A program made the translations under genes and the position numbers. Positions 49,785 through 59,532 of a stretch of DNA of 64,000 nucleotides are shown piece by piece. This stretch comes from CF-46 sp963760735 (GTDB taxonomy: Bacteria; Chloroflexota; Limnocylindria; Limnocylindrales; CSP1-4). The stretch covers positions 2,035,828 to 2,099,827 of the forward strand of contig CAVXEB010000004.1 of assembly GCA_963760735.1 (NCBI GenBank), read 5' to 3'. A model generated the notes under the pieces. It searched no databases. It was not told the origin of the DNA and saw only the letters and a program-made list of their open reading frames with translations. Positions within the stretch are counted from its first letter, which is position 1, and each line of letters begins with the position of its first letter.

Positions 49785-52056
49785 CTAGGCCACCTGGGCG
49801 ATCGGCTTCCGGATGAGCTCGGCGAGCTTCGCCCCGTCGGGACGGACCAGCTCGTCGACGCGATCCCGGTCCACGTCCGCGACGATGATCTGCCCGATCT
49901 CGGTGCGGACGACCGTGAAGATGCCGAGGCCTTCCATCCGCTGGGTTTGTGAACGGTTGTCCTCGCTCGGCGTCAGGTAGTGCACCGATGCCGCCCGATA
50001 GCGGTGGATCAGGAAGAGCTGGACGAGCGTCATCAGTCGACGCCTGCGAATCGACGGCGCAGTGTGCTGGTCGCGGATCGAGAGGATGCTGCGTCCGCGA
50101 CGGTCGACAATGCTGGCGAAGATCACGTTTGCCAGAACCTCGCCGGACGCGTCCACGGCCCGAACCTCGAGGAGGTCGGAACCAGCCGTGTGGGGGCGGA
50201 GCTCGGCGCGGATCCCACCGGGCCGATCCCAGTGGCTCGACCACTCGGCAAGCCACTCATCAAGCAGCGCTCGCGGCACCTCCGTCTGGACCAGGTGCTG
50301 ATGCTGGGTGGATCCCTTGCCCATCGCCTTGGTCGCGGCGGTCCGACCGGACGCGGCCATCAACGCGGCATCCAGCCTGTCGCCGCCGACGAGCGACTGC
50401 GGCGTTCGGTAGGGAGATTCCAGCAGCCTGAACTTGCGCTGCAGGCGGGCCAGGGCAAGCATCCCATCGTCACGAAGCGCCGTCGTGAACTCCTCGGCGG
50501 CGAGGCCATCGATCTGATGGCCCGCATACGTGATGAAGTTGAACACGAAGCCCAGCTTCCCGAGCTCCTGCGGGAAGCGCCGCATCTCGTCGTCGCTCAG
50601 CCCGGTCGTGTCCCAGTTGAACGATGGCGACAGGTTGTACGCCAGCATCTTGTCGGGGTACGTGGCGTGGATCGCCTCGGCGAACCGTCGGGCATCCTCG
50701 AGGTTCGCGGTCTTCGTCTCCATCCACAGCAGGTCGGCGAACGGGGCGGCCGCGAGTGACTTCGCGATCGCGTAGTCGATCCCACCCTTGACCTGGTAGT
50801 AGCCCTCCGGCGTCTTGGGCAGCTCCGGATCCCAGGCGACCCGGATGTCGAGCGAGTCCGCCATCTCGGCGGACCTGGGAGAACGCCGCATCCTTCGCGA
50901 AGGACCGCCACTCGTCGACCGTCATCTCGAACGTTTCGCCCTCGCCGGCGCGGAGCTCGAGGATCTCGGCGACCGCCTCGCCGTACGTCTTCAGGCCCGC
51001 TTCCGCCTGCCAGACCTCGGAGTACCGGGTGTCGATGGCGTCGAGCAGCCGCTCGACCGTGATCCCGCCTCCGGCATCGCGGGCGATCCCGGCATTCCGC
51101 TCGATCAGCGACATGAGCCCTACCCGCTCGAGCCACTCCCTGGCCTGCCGCAACGCCTCCTCGGGGACCGCGAACAGGAGGTGGCCCCGGATCTCGTCCA
51201 GGCCGAGGTCGTGGAGGGACTTCAGGATCGCCAGGAACCCGACCCGGTAGGTCGGCACGTCCGGGTTCGTCGCCCCGAGGATGAACGGCTGGTCTCGCTC
51301 GTCGGTGCAGTTGTCGATGAACGTCGCGGCCTCGGCATCGGTCCGGGCGACGACGATGCCCGGCACCCGCATGATGTCCAGCTGCAGGCGCGCAGCATTG
51401 AGGCGCTTGTTCTGTTCGTCCTGGGCGACCAGGACCTTGCCGCTCTGATGGCCGCACTTCTTGGCGCCCGGCTTCTGGTCCTCGATGTGATACCCGGGCA
51501 CGCCCACCTCGACGAACCGTCGGATCAGGTTCCGGACGTGCGCGTCGCCACCATGGCCCGTGTCGGCGTCGGCGATGATGAACGGCCGGAAATCGATCTC
51601 CGGCGTCGATCGACGCGTCTCCTCGTCCATCTGGGAGCGGGCGAACTGCTGGTTCTTGTCGGCGGTGAGGAGCGCGCGCACCAGGCCGGCGGCTTCATCG
51701 GGAACCTGGCCGAGGGGGTAGCTGGCAAGGTCCGGACCGGGGTCCTCGGCAGACGATCCCTTGGCCGAGGTGGCCCACCCGCCGAGATAGATCGCCTCGA
51801 GCCCCATCCGCTTCATCACCACGGCCTGGCCGGGTGAGTACGGGCCGAAGGTCGTGATCTGCTCGCCTCGAGCGAACAGCTCCCGAAGTCGAGCGTGGAA
51901 GCCCTCCGCGGCCGTTCGCGCCACCGTGTGATCGGGCTGGATCGTGCCTTGCTGGGCGGCGACCTCACGAGGAGTGTGGAGGCGCACGATCCCCTCGAAC
52001 CGGGGTTGGGCAACCCACTCGCGGGCGGCGGCCTCCTGGGTCTCGAAGGCGCTCAT
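49785..52056 (-). pseudogene. aceA: Isocitrate lyase, long Icl2-like form, with one frameshift
   Basis: Cleaves isocitrate to glyoxylate and succinate (glyoxylate shunt). Read across one break, it is about 756 residues, like mycobacterial Icl2. The first frame holds the TIM barrel with ADADTGHGGDAHVRNLIRRF, the catalytic KKCGH with Cys201, and TDAEAA. The second holds PSFNWDTTG, LGFVFNFITYAGHQID, and the extra C-terminal GNAT-like domain (FLIHRYRAASVHYLTPSEDN, RSQTQRMEGLGIFTVV). Around 50870-50876, one surplus C in the FSQV-to-AEMADS segment separates them. All active-site parts survive, so either a real knockout or an assembly error. ATG 52056 lacks an obvious Shine-Dalgarno. Confidence 0.85.
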
Positions 52057-52401
52057 CGTGGACGTCGACGGCACGGGGGTCGGCCGCCGGCTACTCGTTC
52101 TCATGGTCCCGGAGGCAGTCATCGGGACACTCGCACTCGGCCCAGAAGCTGAACCGGCGGGCAGCAGGCTCGACGAGCGAGTCGGGCCCGCCAGTGAACC
52201 GTGGGACTCCATCACCAGGCAACGGCTCCCGTGGGGCGACCCGCGGCAGGACCGGCTGACGTAGATCCAGGCTCAGTTCCATGGCGAGCGGCACCGTTAG
52301 CGGGCTGGGGGGAGACCGTACGATACCACCGGTCATCCGTCCAATCGAAACTTCGACAGGGTATGATCGATGTCGTCGATCACTACCCGGAGGTCGTTGC
52401 C
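52057..52401. other. Divergent promoter region between isocitrate lyase and LysR genes
   Basis: 345 bases without a gene. Some open frames cross it but read low-complexity Ser/Arg. It contains the TGATCGA-N5-TCGATCA dyad at 52364-52382. It must hold both promoters. No other repeat was seen. Confidence 0.6.
52364..52382. promoter_or_regulatory. Perfect dyad TGATCGA-N5-TCGATCA, likely LysR operator
   Basis: Seven-base arms in perfect inversion with a five-base centre, shape consistent with a LysR-type site (T-N11-A class). It lies 20 bases upstream of the preferred GTG start of the LysR gene, fitting autoregulation and control of the divergent isocitrate lyase gene (inference). Confidence 0.5.
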
Positions 52402-53325
52402 GTGCTCCTTGCTCAGATCGAAGGGTTCGTCGAGATCGCCCGGCAAGGAAACATGGGACGCGCAGCGCAGGCCCTCTCGATCAGCCAGCCGGCCCTCAGC
52501 GCCCGGGTCCAGGCCCTGGAGGAGGAGCTTGGCGCGAGTCTCTTTCGGCGAACGCACGCGGGCATGGTCCTGACGCCCGCTGGTCAGGCATTCCTGCCGC
52601 ATGCCGATCGGGCGATCGAGGCGATCCGCAGCGGTGGCTCGCTCGTCCGCCAGCTCGAGCATGGCGTGGTCGGCGAGCTCGCGCTCGCAGTCGCTCCCGC
52701 GGTCAGCGCCTACGTCCTGCCGGAGATCCTGGTGCGTTTCACGGAGCGTCACCCGAACGTTCGCCTTCTCGTACGCACCGGCCATTCGGAGGAGATCGTG
52801 GACCTCGTGGCTCGCGGCGAGGTCGAACTGGGGATCGTCAGACAGCTCCGGGACGCGCGCGTCCGCAGCCTTCCGCTCTACGAGGATGAGCTCCTCCTCG
52901 TCGCTCGGCCGGACCACCCATTTGCCATCGCCGGAACCGTCGACGTTGCGGAGATCAGCAATGCCCAGCTGATCCTGTTCGACCGGACGTCGAGCTACTA
53001 CGACGTGACGAACACCTTGTTCCGCATCGCGGGCGTGGTCCCGCGCGGGGTCACGGAGGTCGACAACATCGAGGCGGCCAAACGGATGGTCGAGCGAGGG
53101 CTGGGAGTCGCCCTGCTCCCTGGGACGGCGATCGCCGACTCGCTCTCGGGCGGGTTGCTCCGCGAGATCGAGCTCGCCGGCACGGGGACGATCCGGCGGC
53201 GGATTGTGGCGGTCGAACGGCTGGGGCCGCGTCCAGCCTGGCCGTTCCTCACGACGCTGTGGGGCTTGCTCGAGCGGATCCCGGAGCTCATCCCGCGGGC
53301 GCTGCCGATCGCAGCCGCGGACTGA
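52402..53325 (+). CDS. LysR-family transcriptional regulator
   Basis: 307 residues. Winged-helix N-terminus: LLAQIEGFVEIARQGNMGRA, AQALSISQPALSARVQALEE and ELGASLFRRTHAGMVLTPAG. The periplasmic-binding-protein-like effector domain follows (LALAVAPAVSAYVLPEILVR, VELGIVRQL, VERGLGVALLPG). The GTG at 52402 has GGAGG eight bases upstream and opens on the usual LysR first helix; ATG 52363, in frame, has no Shine-Dalgarno and overlaps the dyad. It faces the isocitrate lyase gene, the classic arrangement of LysR regulator and target, so it probably responds to a two-carbon or organic-acid signal. Confidence 0.87.
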   Translation: MLLAQIEGFVEIARQGNMGRAAQALSISQPALSARVQALEEELGASLFRRTHAGMVLTPAGQAFLPHADRAIEAIRSGGSLVRQLEHGVVGELALAVAPAVSAYVLPEILVRFTERHPNVRLLVRTGHSEEIVDLVARGEVELGIVRQLRDARVRSLPLYEDELLLVARPDHPFAIAGTVDVAEISNAQLILFDRTSSYYDVTNTLFRIAGVVPRGVTEVDNIEAAKRMVERGLGVALLPGTAIADSLSGGLLREIELAGTGTIRRRIVAVERLGPRPAWPFLTTLWGLLERIPELIPRALPIAAAD

Positions 53326-53421
53326 GGGTCGCTGCACGATCGACGACAGGTGACTCCCCGGGCGAGCAGCCCTTCGCTCCGGCACCGGCTTCGGGACCCA
53401 TCCCGATGCCCCGCAGGCACC

Positions 53422-53727
53422 TCAGCGCCGGGCCGCGAGCCAGCCCAGGGCGGCGCCGATCGAGCTGAACAGGAGCGCCGCAACTGCCCCTCCACCGGCG
53501 ATCCCGGGCAGCTCGAACAAGGGGACGAACATGCCGGTCGTGACCGCGAAGAGCCAGGGTAGTCGGCCGGCGATGAACGACGCCACCCCCGCAGAGATGA
53601 CGAGCAGCCCCGCGGTCACGGCTGTGTCATCCCAACCGGCACCCGAGTCGAGCCGCCCGATCAGGACCCCCGCGACGAGGGAGACGAGGACGCCGGCGGC
53701 GACGCGGACGCGGTCACTCCGGGTCAA
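53422..53727 (-). CDS. Small hydrophobic membrane protein
   Basis: 101 residues, nearly all membrane: four hydrophobic segments (about 7-25, 36-53, 56-72, 78-97) with a small charged N-terminus. No domain is recognised. Start TTG 53727 is the only one that keeps all segments, with no strong ribosome site visible. It lies 18 bases beyond the stop of the DHOD-like gene on the same strand, so it may be the last gene of the nifJ unit. Confidence 0.6.
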   Translation of the reverse strand: MTRSDRVRVAAGVLVSLVAGVLIGRLDSGAGWDDTAVTAGLLVISAGVASFIAGRLPWLFAVTTGMFVPLFELPGIAGGGAVAALLFSSIGAALGWLAARR

Positions 53728-53745
53728 GCGCGCAGACCGGCACCA

Positions 53746-54807
53746 TCAGCTCACGCGGAGCGAATCGGCCGGACGGGACGGCGCCGTGGGCGTCAGGTCT
53801 CGCGGCGCGACCCATGATCGGAGCGTGTGCATGTAGTTGGCGCGCTCGAACGACGACGGGTCTTCCGTGGTTGCCTGGCTGGCGCTTCCCCTGAGTTGAT
53901 CAACCGACTCGTACTCGTGTTCGATCAGCCACGTCCGCAGGTCCGCCTCCACGGTGGCGACGTGTTCGGGCCCGTGGCGAAGCAGGGCCGACGTCATCAT
54001 CACCACATCCGCGCCGACCATCAGCCCCTTGACCGCGTCGGTCCCGGCCTGCACGCCCGAGGTCGCCGCGAGGGACACGCCGGGGCCGAGCTGCGGTCGC
54101 AGGATCGCGATCCAGCGCACCGGCAGCCGCATCTCCCAGGGCTGACTCAGATCGAGCCGCGGCACGACCTCGAGCGTCTCCAGGTCGAGATCCGGCTGGT
54201 AGAACCGATTGAACAGCACGAGACCGTCGGCGCCTGCCTCGGTCGCCGCCGCAGCGAAATGGGCAAACGCCGAGTAGTACGGGCTCAGCTTGACGGCGAG
54301 CGGGATCGTGACTGCCGCGCGGACTGCGGCGATCAGGTCCAGGTCGGTCGCCTCCAGGTCGGCGGCCGTCCTGCTCGGATCGGCCGCGACGTGGTAGAGG
54401 TTCAGCTCGAGCGCGTCGGCACCCGCGTCCTGGATGCGCCGCGCATACCGGACCCAGCCGCCGGCGCTGGTCGCGTTGAGGCTCGCGATGATCGGGACGG
54501 CAGCCCTGGCCTTGATCCGATCGACCGCGGCAAGGTAGCGGTCGGCCGCTCCGATGAACGCATCGATGGCCGGAAAGTAATCGAGCGCCTCGGCGAAGTG
54601 CTCGGTGCCCTGCTCCAGCGACCGGTTGAGCTCGAGCTCCTCGGTGACGATCTCTTCCTCGAACAGCGAGGGAAGGACGATCGCCCCGACGCCCGCGGCC
54701 TCGAGACGCGCGGCCATCGCGGTCTCGCCGTTGTGCGGCGCAGCCGAGGCGACAATCGGCGAGCGGAGCTCGAGACCGAGGTACCGAGTGCGCAGGTCGA
54801 CCGTCAT
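53746..54807 (-). CDS. Dihydroorotate dehydrogenase-like flavoprotein
   Basis: 353 residues, TIM-barrel of the PyrD superfamily: LRTRYLGLELRSPIVASAAP, the PIIASLNATSAGGWVRYARR strand, ALELNLYHVAADPSRTA, IPLAVKLSPYYSAF, DGLVLFNRFYQPDLDLETLE, then SLAATSGVQAGTDAVKGLMV at the FMN phosphate site. Proteins of this type commonly lie next to pyruvate:ferredoxin oxidoreductase and are described as DHOD-like; they may not make pyrimidines. The ATG 54807 overlaps the nifJ stop (ATGA), so the two are translated together. Likely an FMN-dependent redox partner, by context. Confidence 0.85.
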   Translation of the reverse strand: MTVDLRTRYLGLELRSPIVASAAPHNGETAMAARLEAAGVGAIVLPSLFEEEIVTEELELNRSLEQGTEHFAEALDYFPAIDAFIGAADRYLAAVDRIKARAAVPIIASLNATSAGGWVRYARRIQDAGADALELNLYHVAADPSRTAADLEATDLDLIAAVRAAVTIPLAVKLSPYYSAFAHFAAAATEAGADGLVLFNRFYQPDLDLETLEVVPRLDLSQPWEMRLPVRWIAILRPQLGPGVSLAATSGVQAGTDAVKGLMVGADVVMMTSALLRHGPEHVATVEADLRTWLIEHEYESVDQLRGSASQATTEDPSSFERANYMHTLRSWVAPRDLTPTAPSRPADSLRVS

Positions 54808-57800
54808 GCCTCGTCTCCTTCGCCCTCGTAGCGATAGCCGGCGTCGCTCTCGACGTCGGGCACGATCTCGGGGTCGGGCCGATGGACGTGGGGAACGGTG
54901 CGTTCGATGCCCGCGAGCTGTTCGTAGTAGTGCCAGCGCTCGTCGGCGTCGGCCTGGGCGAGGGCCGCCAGCTCCGCCGCCCGTTCCGGGTGGGTCCGCT
55001 GGAGAACGGCGAAGCGCGTCTCGGTCGCGACGAAGTCGGCGATCGGAATCGATGGGGTGGAGGAGTCGAGCTTGAATGGCTTGCCGCCCTCGATCTCGGA
55101 GGGGTGGAAACGGTAGAGGGGCCAGTAGCCGCTCTTGACCGCGTCCTTCTGGTGCGCCATCGACTTGCTCATGTCGATCCCGTGAGCGATGCACGTGCTG
55201 TAGGCGATCACGAGCGACGGACCCGGCCAGGCATCCGCCTCGAGGAGGGCCTTCGTCGTCTGGAGGTCGTTCGCTCCCATCGAGACCTGCGCGACGTAGA
55301 CGTTGCCGTAGGACCGGGCGATCGCGCCGAGATCCTTCTTGGCCGTGCCCTTGCCGGCGGCGGCGAACTTGGCGACGGCCCCGCGTGGCGTCGCCTTGGA
55401 TGCCTGGCCGCCGGTGTTCGAGTAGACCTCGGTGTCGAGGACCAGGATGTTGACGTTGCGACCGGACGAGAGGACCTGGTCGACGCCGCCGAACCCGATG
55501 TCGTAGGCCCAGCCGTCACCGCCGATGATCCAGACGCCCTGGCGAACAAGATCGCTCGCGAGGGCGAGGAGGTGTCTGGCGTCGGACTCGAGTGGGCCGT
55601 CCAGCCCGGCGAGCGCGTCGCGCAGGCGGCTCACCCGCTCGCGCTGGAGGACGATGTCGGCTTCGCTGTCCTGGACGGCGCCGAGGAGTCCGCCGACGAG
55701 ATCCGCACCGAGCTCCGGGGCGAGGCGTTCGACCAGCCGTCGCGCGTGGTCGGTCTGGGCGTCCAGGGCGAGCCGCATCCCGAGGCCGAACTCGGCGTTG
55801 TCTTCGAAGAGCGAGTTGCTCCAGGCCGGGCCGCGACCGGCCGCGTTGACCGTCCACGGCGTCGTCGGCAGGTTTGCCCCGTAGATCGACGAGCAACCGG
55901 TCGCGTTGGCGACGATCATCCGGTCGCCGAAGAGCTGGCTGACGAGGCGGATGTAGGGCGTCTCGCCACAGCCGCCACAGGCCCCCGAGAACTCGAAGAG
56001 CGGCTCCAGCATCTGCGAGCCCTTGACCGAATCGAGCGGGACCAGGTTCCGATCGAGCGGTGCGATCGACTGGAAGAAGTCCCAGCGCGGCCGCTCGACG
56101 TCGCGGTGGTCGGCAACGGGCTCCATGTTGATCGCCTTGTGGCTCGTGTCGGTCTTGCTCTTGGCAGGGCAGACGTCGACGCAGACGCCGCAGCCGGTGC
56201 AGTCGTCGGGCGCGACCTGGATCGTGAGCCGGTGGTCGAGGAGATCCCGCGAGCGGAACTCCTTGTGAAGGAAGTCCGCCGGCGCGGACTCGACCGCGGA
56301 GGTCGGGAACACCTTCATCCGGATCGTTGCGTGGGGGCAGACCATCGCGCACTTGCCGCAGTCGATGCAGATCGCGGGGTCCCAGATCGGGATCATCTGG
56401 GCGATCGCCCGCTTCTCGTACTTCGTGGTCCCGGTCGGGAAGGTCCCGTCGACCGGCAGGGCGCTGACCGGCAGCAGGTCGCCGTCGCCGGCGATCAGCC
56501 GGGACGTGATCCGTGCCACGAAGTCGGGCACGTCGTCCGGCACCGGCGGGGTCGTCGCGCGACCGTTGGTGACGCCGCCGAGCGGGACGTGAGCGAGGCG
56601 CTCGAGCGAGTGGTCGATCGCGGCGAAGTTGCGGGCAACGGTCGCCTCGCCGCGTTTCGCATATGTCTTCTCGACAAAGCCCTTGATCCGGGTGATCGCC
56701 TCATCCGCGGGCAGGATGCCGGCCAGCTGGAAGAAGCACGGCTGCATGACCGTGTTGATCCGGCTGCCCATCCCGGCCTCGTCGGCGACCGCGAGCGCGT
56801 CGATCACCCAGAAGTCGATCTCCTTGTCGATGAGCAACTGCTGGACGCCGCCCGGCAGGTGATCCCAGACCTCGTCGGGACCGTACGGGGCGTTCAGCAG
56901 GAACGTCGCCCCGTGCTTCGCAGACTCCAGGACCTTGGTCTTGCCCAGCAGCCCGAACTGGTGGCACGCGACGAAGTCGGCGTCCTCGACGAGGTAGGTG
57001 GATCGGATCGGCTCGGGCCCGAACCGGAGGTGCGAGACGGTGACCGAGCCCGACTTCTTGGAGTCGTAGACGAAGTAGCCCTGGGCGAACAGGTCCGTGC
57101 TCTCCCCGATGATCTTGATCGAGGCCTTGTTCGCGCCGACCGTGCCGTCCGAGCCGAGCCCGAAGAACACCGCCTGCACCTCGCTGGTCGGACGTGGGTG
57201 CCGGAACCTGCCGTCGATCGGCAGGCTGAGGTGCGTCACGTCGTCATAGATCCCGACCGTGAAGTGCCGCTTGGGCCGCGGTGCCGAGAGCTCATCGAAG
57301 ATCGGCTTGATCATCGATGGCGTCATCTCCTTGGATGACAGCCCGTACCGCCCGCCGATGACCCGCGGCGCCGTCGTGAACGGCGGAGCGTCGCGGTCCA
57401 TCGCCTCGGCCAGGGCCGCGACCATCGCCAGGTAGAGCGGCTCGCCGACGGAGCCGGGTTCTTTCGTCCGGTCGAGGACCGCGATCGCCCGCACCGTGGA
57501 GGGAAGGGCGGCCATGACCTGCTCCGCGGGAAACGGCTGGAACAGGCGGATCCTGAGCATCCCGACCTTCTCGCCGGCGGCGACGAGCGTGTCGACGGTC
57601 TCTTCCACCGCTCCGCCGGCAGAGCCCATCACGACGACCACGCGGTCGGGGTCCGGGGCGCCGTGGTAATCCACCAGCCCGTACCGTCGCCCGGTCCGGG
57701 CAGCGAGCTCGTCCATCACCTCCTGGACGATCCCGGGTACGGCCAGATGGAACGGGTTGGACGCCTCGCGAGCCTGGAAGAAGACATCGGGGTTCTGGGC

Positions 57801-58454
57801 CGTCCCGCGAACGACAGGAGCATCGGGCGTCATCCCGCGGGCGCGGAAGGCCAGCACATCATCGTCGCGGACCAGCGCACGGATGTCGTCCTCGTCGAGC
57901 ACTGCGATCTTGTTGATCTCGTGCGAGGTGCGGAAGCCGTCGAAGAAGTGGAGGAACGGGATCCGGGCGCGAAGCGTCGCCGCATGGGCGACGAGCGCGA
58001 AGTCGTGTGCTTCCTGGACCGAGCCTGCGGCGAGCATCGCCCAACCGGTCGTCCGCGCGTGCATCACGTCGCTGTGGTCGCCGAAGATCGAGAGGGCATG
58101 GGTCGCCACGGTCCGCGCGGCGACGTGGATCACCGCCGGTGTCAACTCGCCGGCGATCTTGAACATGTTGGGGATCATCAGCAGGAGTCCCTGGGACGCG
58201 GTGAACGTCGTCCCGAGCGCGCCCTTCTGCAGCGCGCCGTGCAGGGCTCCCGCCGCGCCAGCCTCGGATTGCATCTCGACGACGTCCGGCACCTTCCCCC
58301 ACAGGTTCGGCCGGCGCGCCGCGGACCAGTCGTCGCAATGCTCGGCCATGGGGGAGGCGGGGGTGATCGGGTAGATCGAGATCACCTCGCTGACGGCATA
58401 CGCGACGCGTGCGGCGGCCTCGTTTCCGTCGAGGCATTCGTGCCGAATGGCCAT
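54804..58454 (-). CDS. nifJ: Pyruvate:ferredoxin (flavodoxin) oxidoreductase
   Basis: 1216 residues, the single-chain form. Converts pyruvate and CoA to acetyl-CoA and CO2 with reduced ferredoxin; oxygen-labile. Domains in order: N-terminal pyrimidine-binding ISIYPITPASPMAEHCDDW; EMQSEAGAAGALHGALQKGA; gamma-type GLGSDGTVGANKASIKIIGE; two 4Fe-4S sites CIDCGKCAMVCPHATIRM and CTGCGVCVDVCPAKSKTD; a further cluster SGACGGCGETPY; and the TPP site IIGGDGWAYDIGFGGVDQVL. The ATG 58454, with GGGAG about nine bases upstream, opens AIRHECLDGNEAAARVAY, the usual start, so the frame upstream to 58682 is excluded. Confidence 0.95.
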   Translation of the reverse strand: MAIRHECLDGNEAAARVAYAVSEVISIYPITPASPMAEHCDDWSAARRPNLWGKVPDVVEMQSEAGAAGALHGALQKGALGTTFTASQGLLLMIPNMFKIAGELTPAVIHVAARTVATHALSIFGDHSDVMHARTTGWAMLAAGSVQEAHDFALVAHAATLRARIPFLHFFDGFRTSHEINKIAVLDEDDIRALVRDDDVLAFRARGMTPDAPVVRGTAQNPDVFFQAREASNPFHLAVPGIVQEVMDELAARTGRRYGLVDYHGAPDPDRVVVVMGSAGGAVEETVDTLVAAGEKVGMLRIRLFQPFPAEQVMAALPSTVRAIAVLDRTKEPGSVGEPLYLAMVAALAEAMDRDAPPFTTAPRVIGGRYGLSSKEMTPSMIKPIFDELSAPRPKRHFTVGIYDDVTHLSLPIDGRFRHPRPTSEVQAVFFGLGSDGTVGANKASIKIIGESTDLFAQGYFVYDSKKSGSVTVSHLRFGPEPIRSTYLVEDADFVACHQFGLLGKTKVLESAKHGATFLLNAPYGPDEVWDHLPGGVQQLLIDKEIDFWVIDALAVADEAGMGSRINTVMQPCFFQLAGILPADEAITRIKGFVEKTYAKRGEATVARNFAAIDHSLERLAHVPLGGVTNGRATTPPVPDDVPDFVARITSRLIAGDGDLLPVSALPVDGTFPTGTTKYEKRAIAQMIPIWDPAICIDCGKCAMVCPHATIRMKVFPTSAVESAPADFLHKEFRSRDLLDHRLTIQVAPDDCTGCGVCVDVCPAKSKTDTSHKAINMEPVADHRDVERPRWDFFQSIAPLDRNLVPLDSVKGSQMLEPLFEFSGACGGCGETPYIRLVSQLFGDRMIVANATGCSSIYGANLPTTPWTVNAAGRGPAWSNSLFEDNAEFGLGMRLALDAQTDHARRLVERLAPELGADLVGGLLGAVQDSEADIVLQRERVSRLRDALAGLDGPLESDARHLLALASDLVRQGVWIIGGDGWAYDIGFGGVDQVLSSGRNVNILVLDTEVYSNTGGQASKATPRGAVAKFAAAGKGTAKKDLGAIARSYGNVYVAQVSMGANDLQTTKALLEADAWPGPSLVIAYSTCIAHGIDMSKSMAHQKDAVKSGYWPLYRFHPSEIEGGKPFKLDSSTPSIPIADFVATETRFAVLQRTHPERAAELAALAQADADERWHYYEQLAGIERTVPHVHRPDPEIVPDVESDAGYRYEGEGDEA

Positions 58455-58709
58455 GACCGAAGGCTCCCTTCGTGGGTCTGCCGGGGGCATGTCGAGAGTG
58501 TAGGCGTCGCGCAGGAACGACAGCGGGAGGCCATCTGGCGCGTTTCGGCGGGCCGTTGGGACCGGAAGCGGGTGCCGAGCGCCCGGCCGTGACCAATGGC
58601 CGGGCTCGACAGGCCGTTCGGCCGTCGCGACATGGATCGCCTCCGTCGACACTCGGGCGGACGGGTGCGAACGCCGCGTCACGAACGTGGATCACGACGA
58701 GGGCCGATC

Positions 58710-59153
58710 ATGAGCCGCCAACCGACAGAGACCTCCTGGCAGCTGCGCTTCGATCGCCTGGCGGTGGCCGACGTGATGACCATCGACCCGATCACGGTCG
58801 GCGTCGACGCGACCGTGGAGGCCGCCGAGCAGCTGCTCGCGGCCAATCGGATCAGCGGTCTGCCGGTCGTCGATGGTGGCGGCCAGCTCGTCGGTGTGTT
58901 GAGCCGCACGGACCTGTTCCTCGACGGCGGGCCGGGCCTCTCCCAGCTGGTGCGCGGGCGGGCGTCGGGGCTTCGCGTCGGCGAGCTGATGTCCCGACCG
59001 CCCCTGACGGTGAGCCTGTCGGCGACGCTCGTCGAGGCCGCTCGGATCATGCGCGACGAGCAGGTGCATCGGCTCGTCGTCGTGAATGAGCAAGACGAGC
59101 CGATCGGCGTCCTGAGCGCGACGGACTACGTGCGGTTGGTCGCCGAAGGGTAA
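58710..59153 (+). CDS. Tandem CBS-domain protein
   Basis: 147 residues: VADVMTIDPITVGVDATVEA, ISGLPVVDGGGQLVGVLSRT; then VGELMSRPPLTVSLSATLVE, VHRLVVVNEQDEPIGVLSAT and DYVRLV. Binds adenosyl nucleotides, by family. It is divergent from nifJ (255-base gap) and converges with hypA. A paralogue at 40116-40538 has the same layout. ATG 58710 with ACGAGGG upstream; earlier in-frame starts lie in promoter DNA. A role as an energy sensor for the neighbouring redox genes is only a guess. Confidence 0.88.
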   Translation: MSRQPTETSWQLRFDRLAVADVMTIDPITVGVDATVEAAEQLLAANRISGLPVVDGGGQLVGVLSRTDLFLDGGPGLSQLVRGRASGLRVGELMSRPPLTVSLSATLVEAARIMRDEQVHRLVVVNEQDEPIGVLSATDYVRLVAEG

Positions 59154-59190
59154 GCGAGGCCACAAGCGGTCCGCTCCATGGAGCGGAGCT

Positions 59191-59532
59191 TCAAGAGGCC
59201 GTCCGCACCTCGAGCAGTTCGAGCTCGGCCGTTCGTCGCAACGTCGAGACGTCGCCACAGGCCGGACACACCGCCACCGACCCACCGATCAGGTCGTCGT
59301 GGCCGAGGGCGCCTCCGAATCCGCACCCACAGCGGAGCTCTACATCGAAGGTCTCGGCTTCCAGCGTGGTGTCGGCCAGCCTGCTGCCCTCGGTGAGCAT
59401 CCGGAACGCCTGCCGCAACGCGGGCTCGGCGATGCTCGAGGCGTGCCGCACGCGAACGAGCTGGACCGGCCGCCCGGCCGAGCGACGCTCGCATTCGCCG
59501 ATGAGCTCGGCGACCAACGACACCTCATGCAT
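59191..59532 (-). CDS. hypA: Hydrogenase nickel incorporation protein HypA
   Basis: 113 residues. Delivers Ni2+ to the large subunit with HypB. The N-terminus MHEVSLVAELI carries the nickel-binding His2 and Glu3. The zinc domain shows CGCGFGG and CPACG; the first half is C-x-C rather than the usual C-x2-C, worth checking. The ATG 59532 overlaps the protease stop by eight bases, so it is the last gene of the hydrogenase operon. No other hyp genes are in the window. Confidence 0.88.
   Translation of the reverse strand: MHEVSLVAELIGECERRSAGRPVQLVRVRHASSIAEPALRQAFRMLTEGSRLADTTLEAETFDVELRCGCGFGGALGHDDLIGGSVAVCPACGDVSTLRRTAELELLEVRTAS

Noticed and set aside
57663..58592. Plus-strand open frame opposite the nifJ start
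   Set aside because: Antisense to conserved PFOR sequence; His/Val/Asp-rich without a domain.
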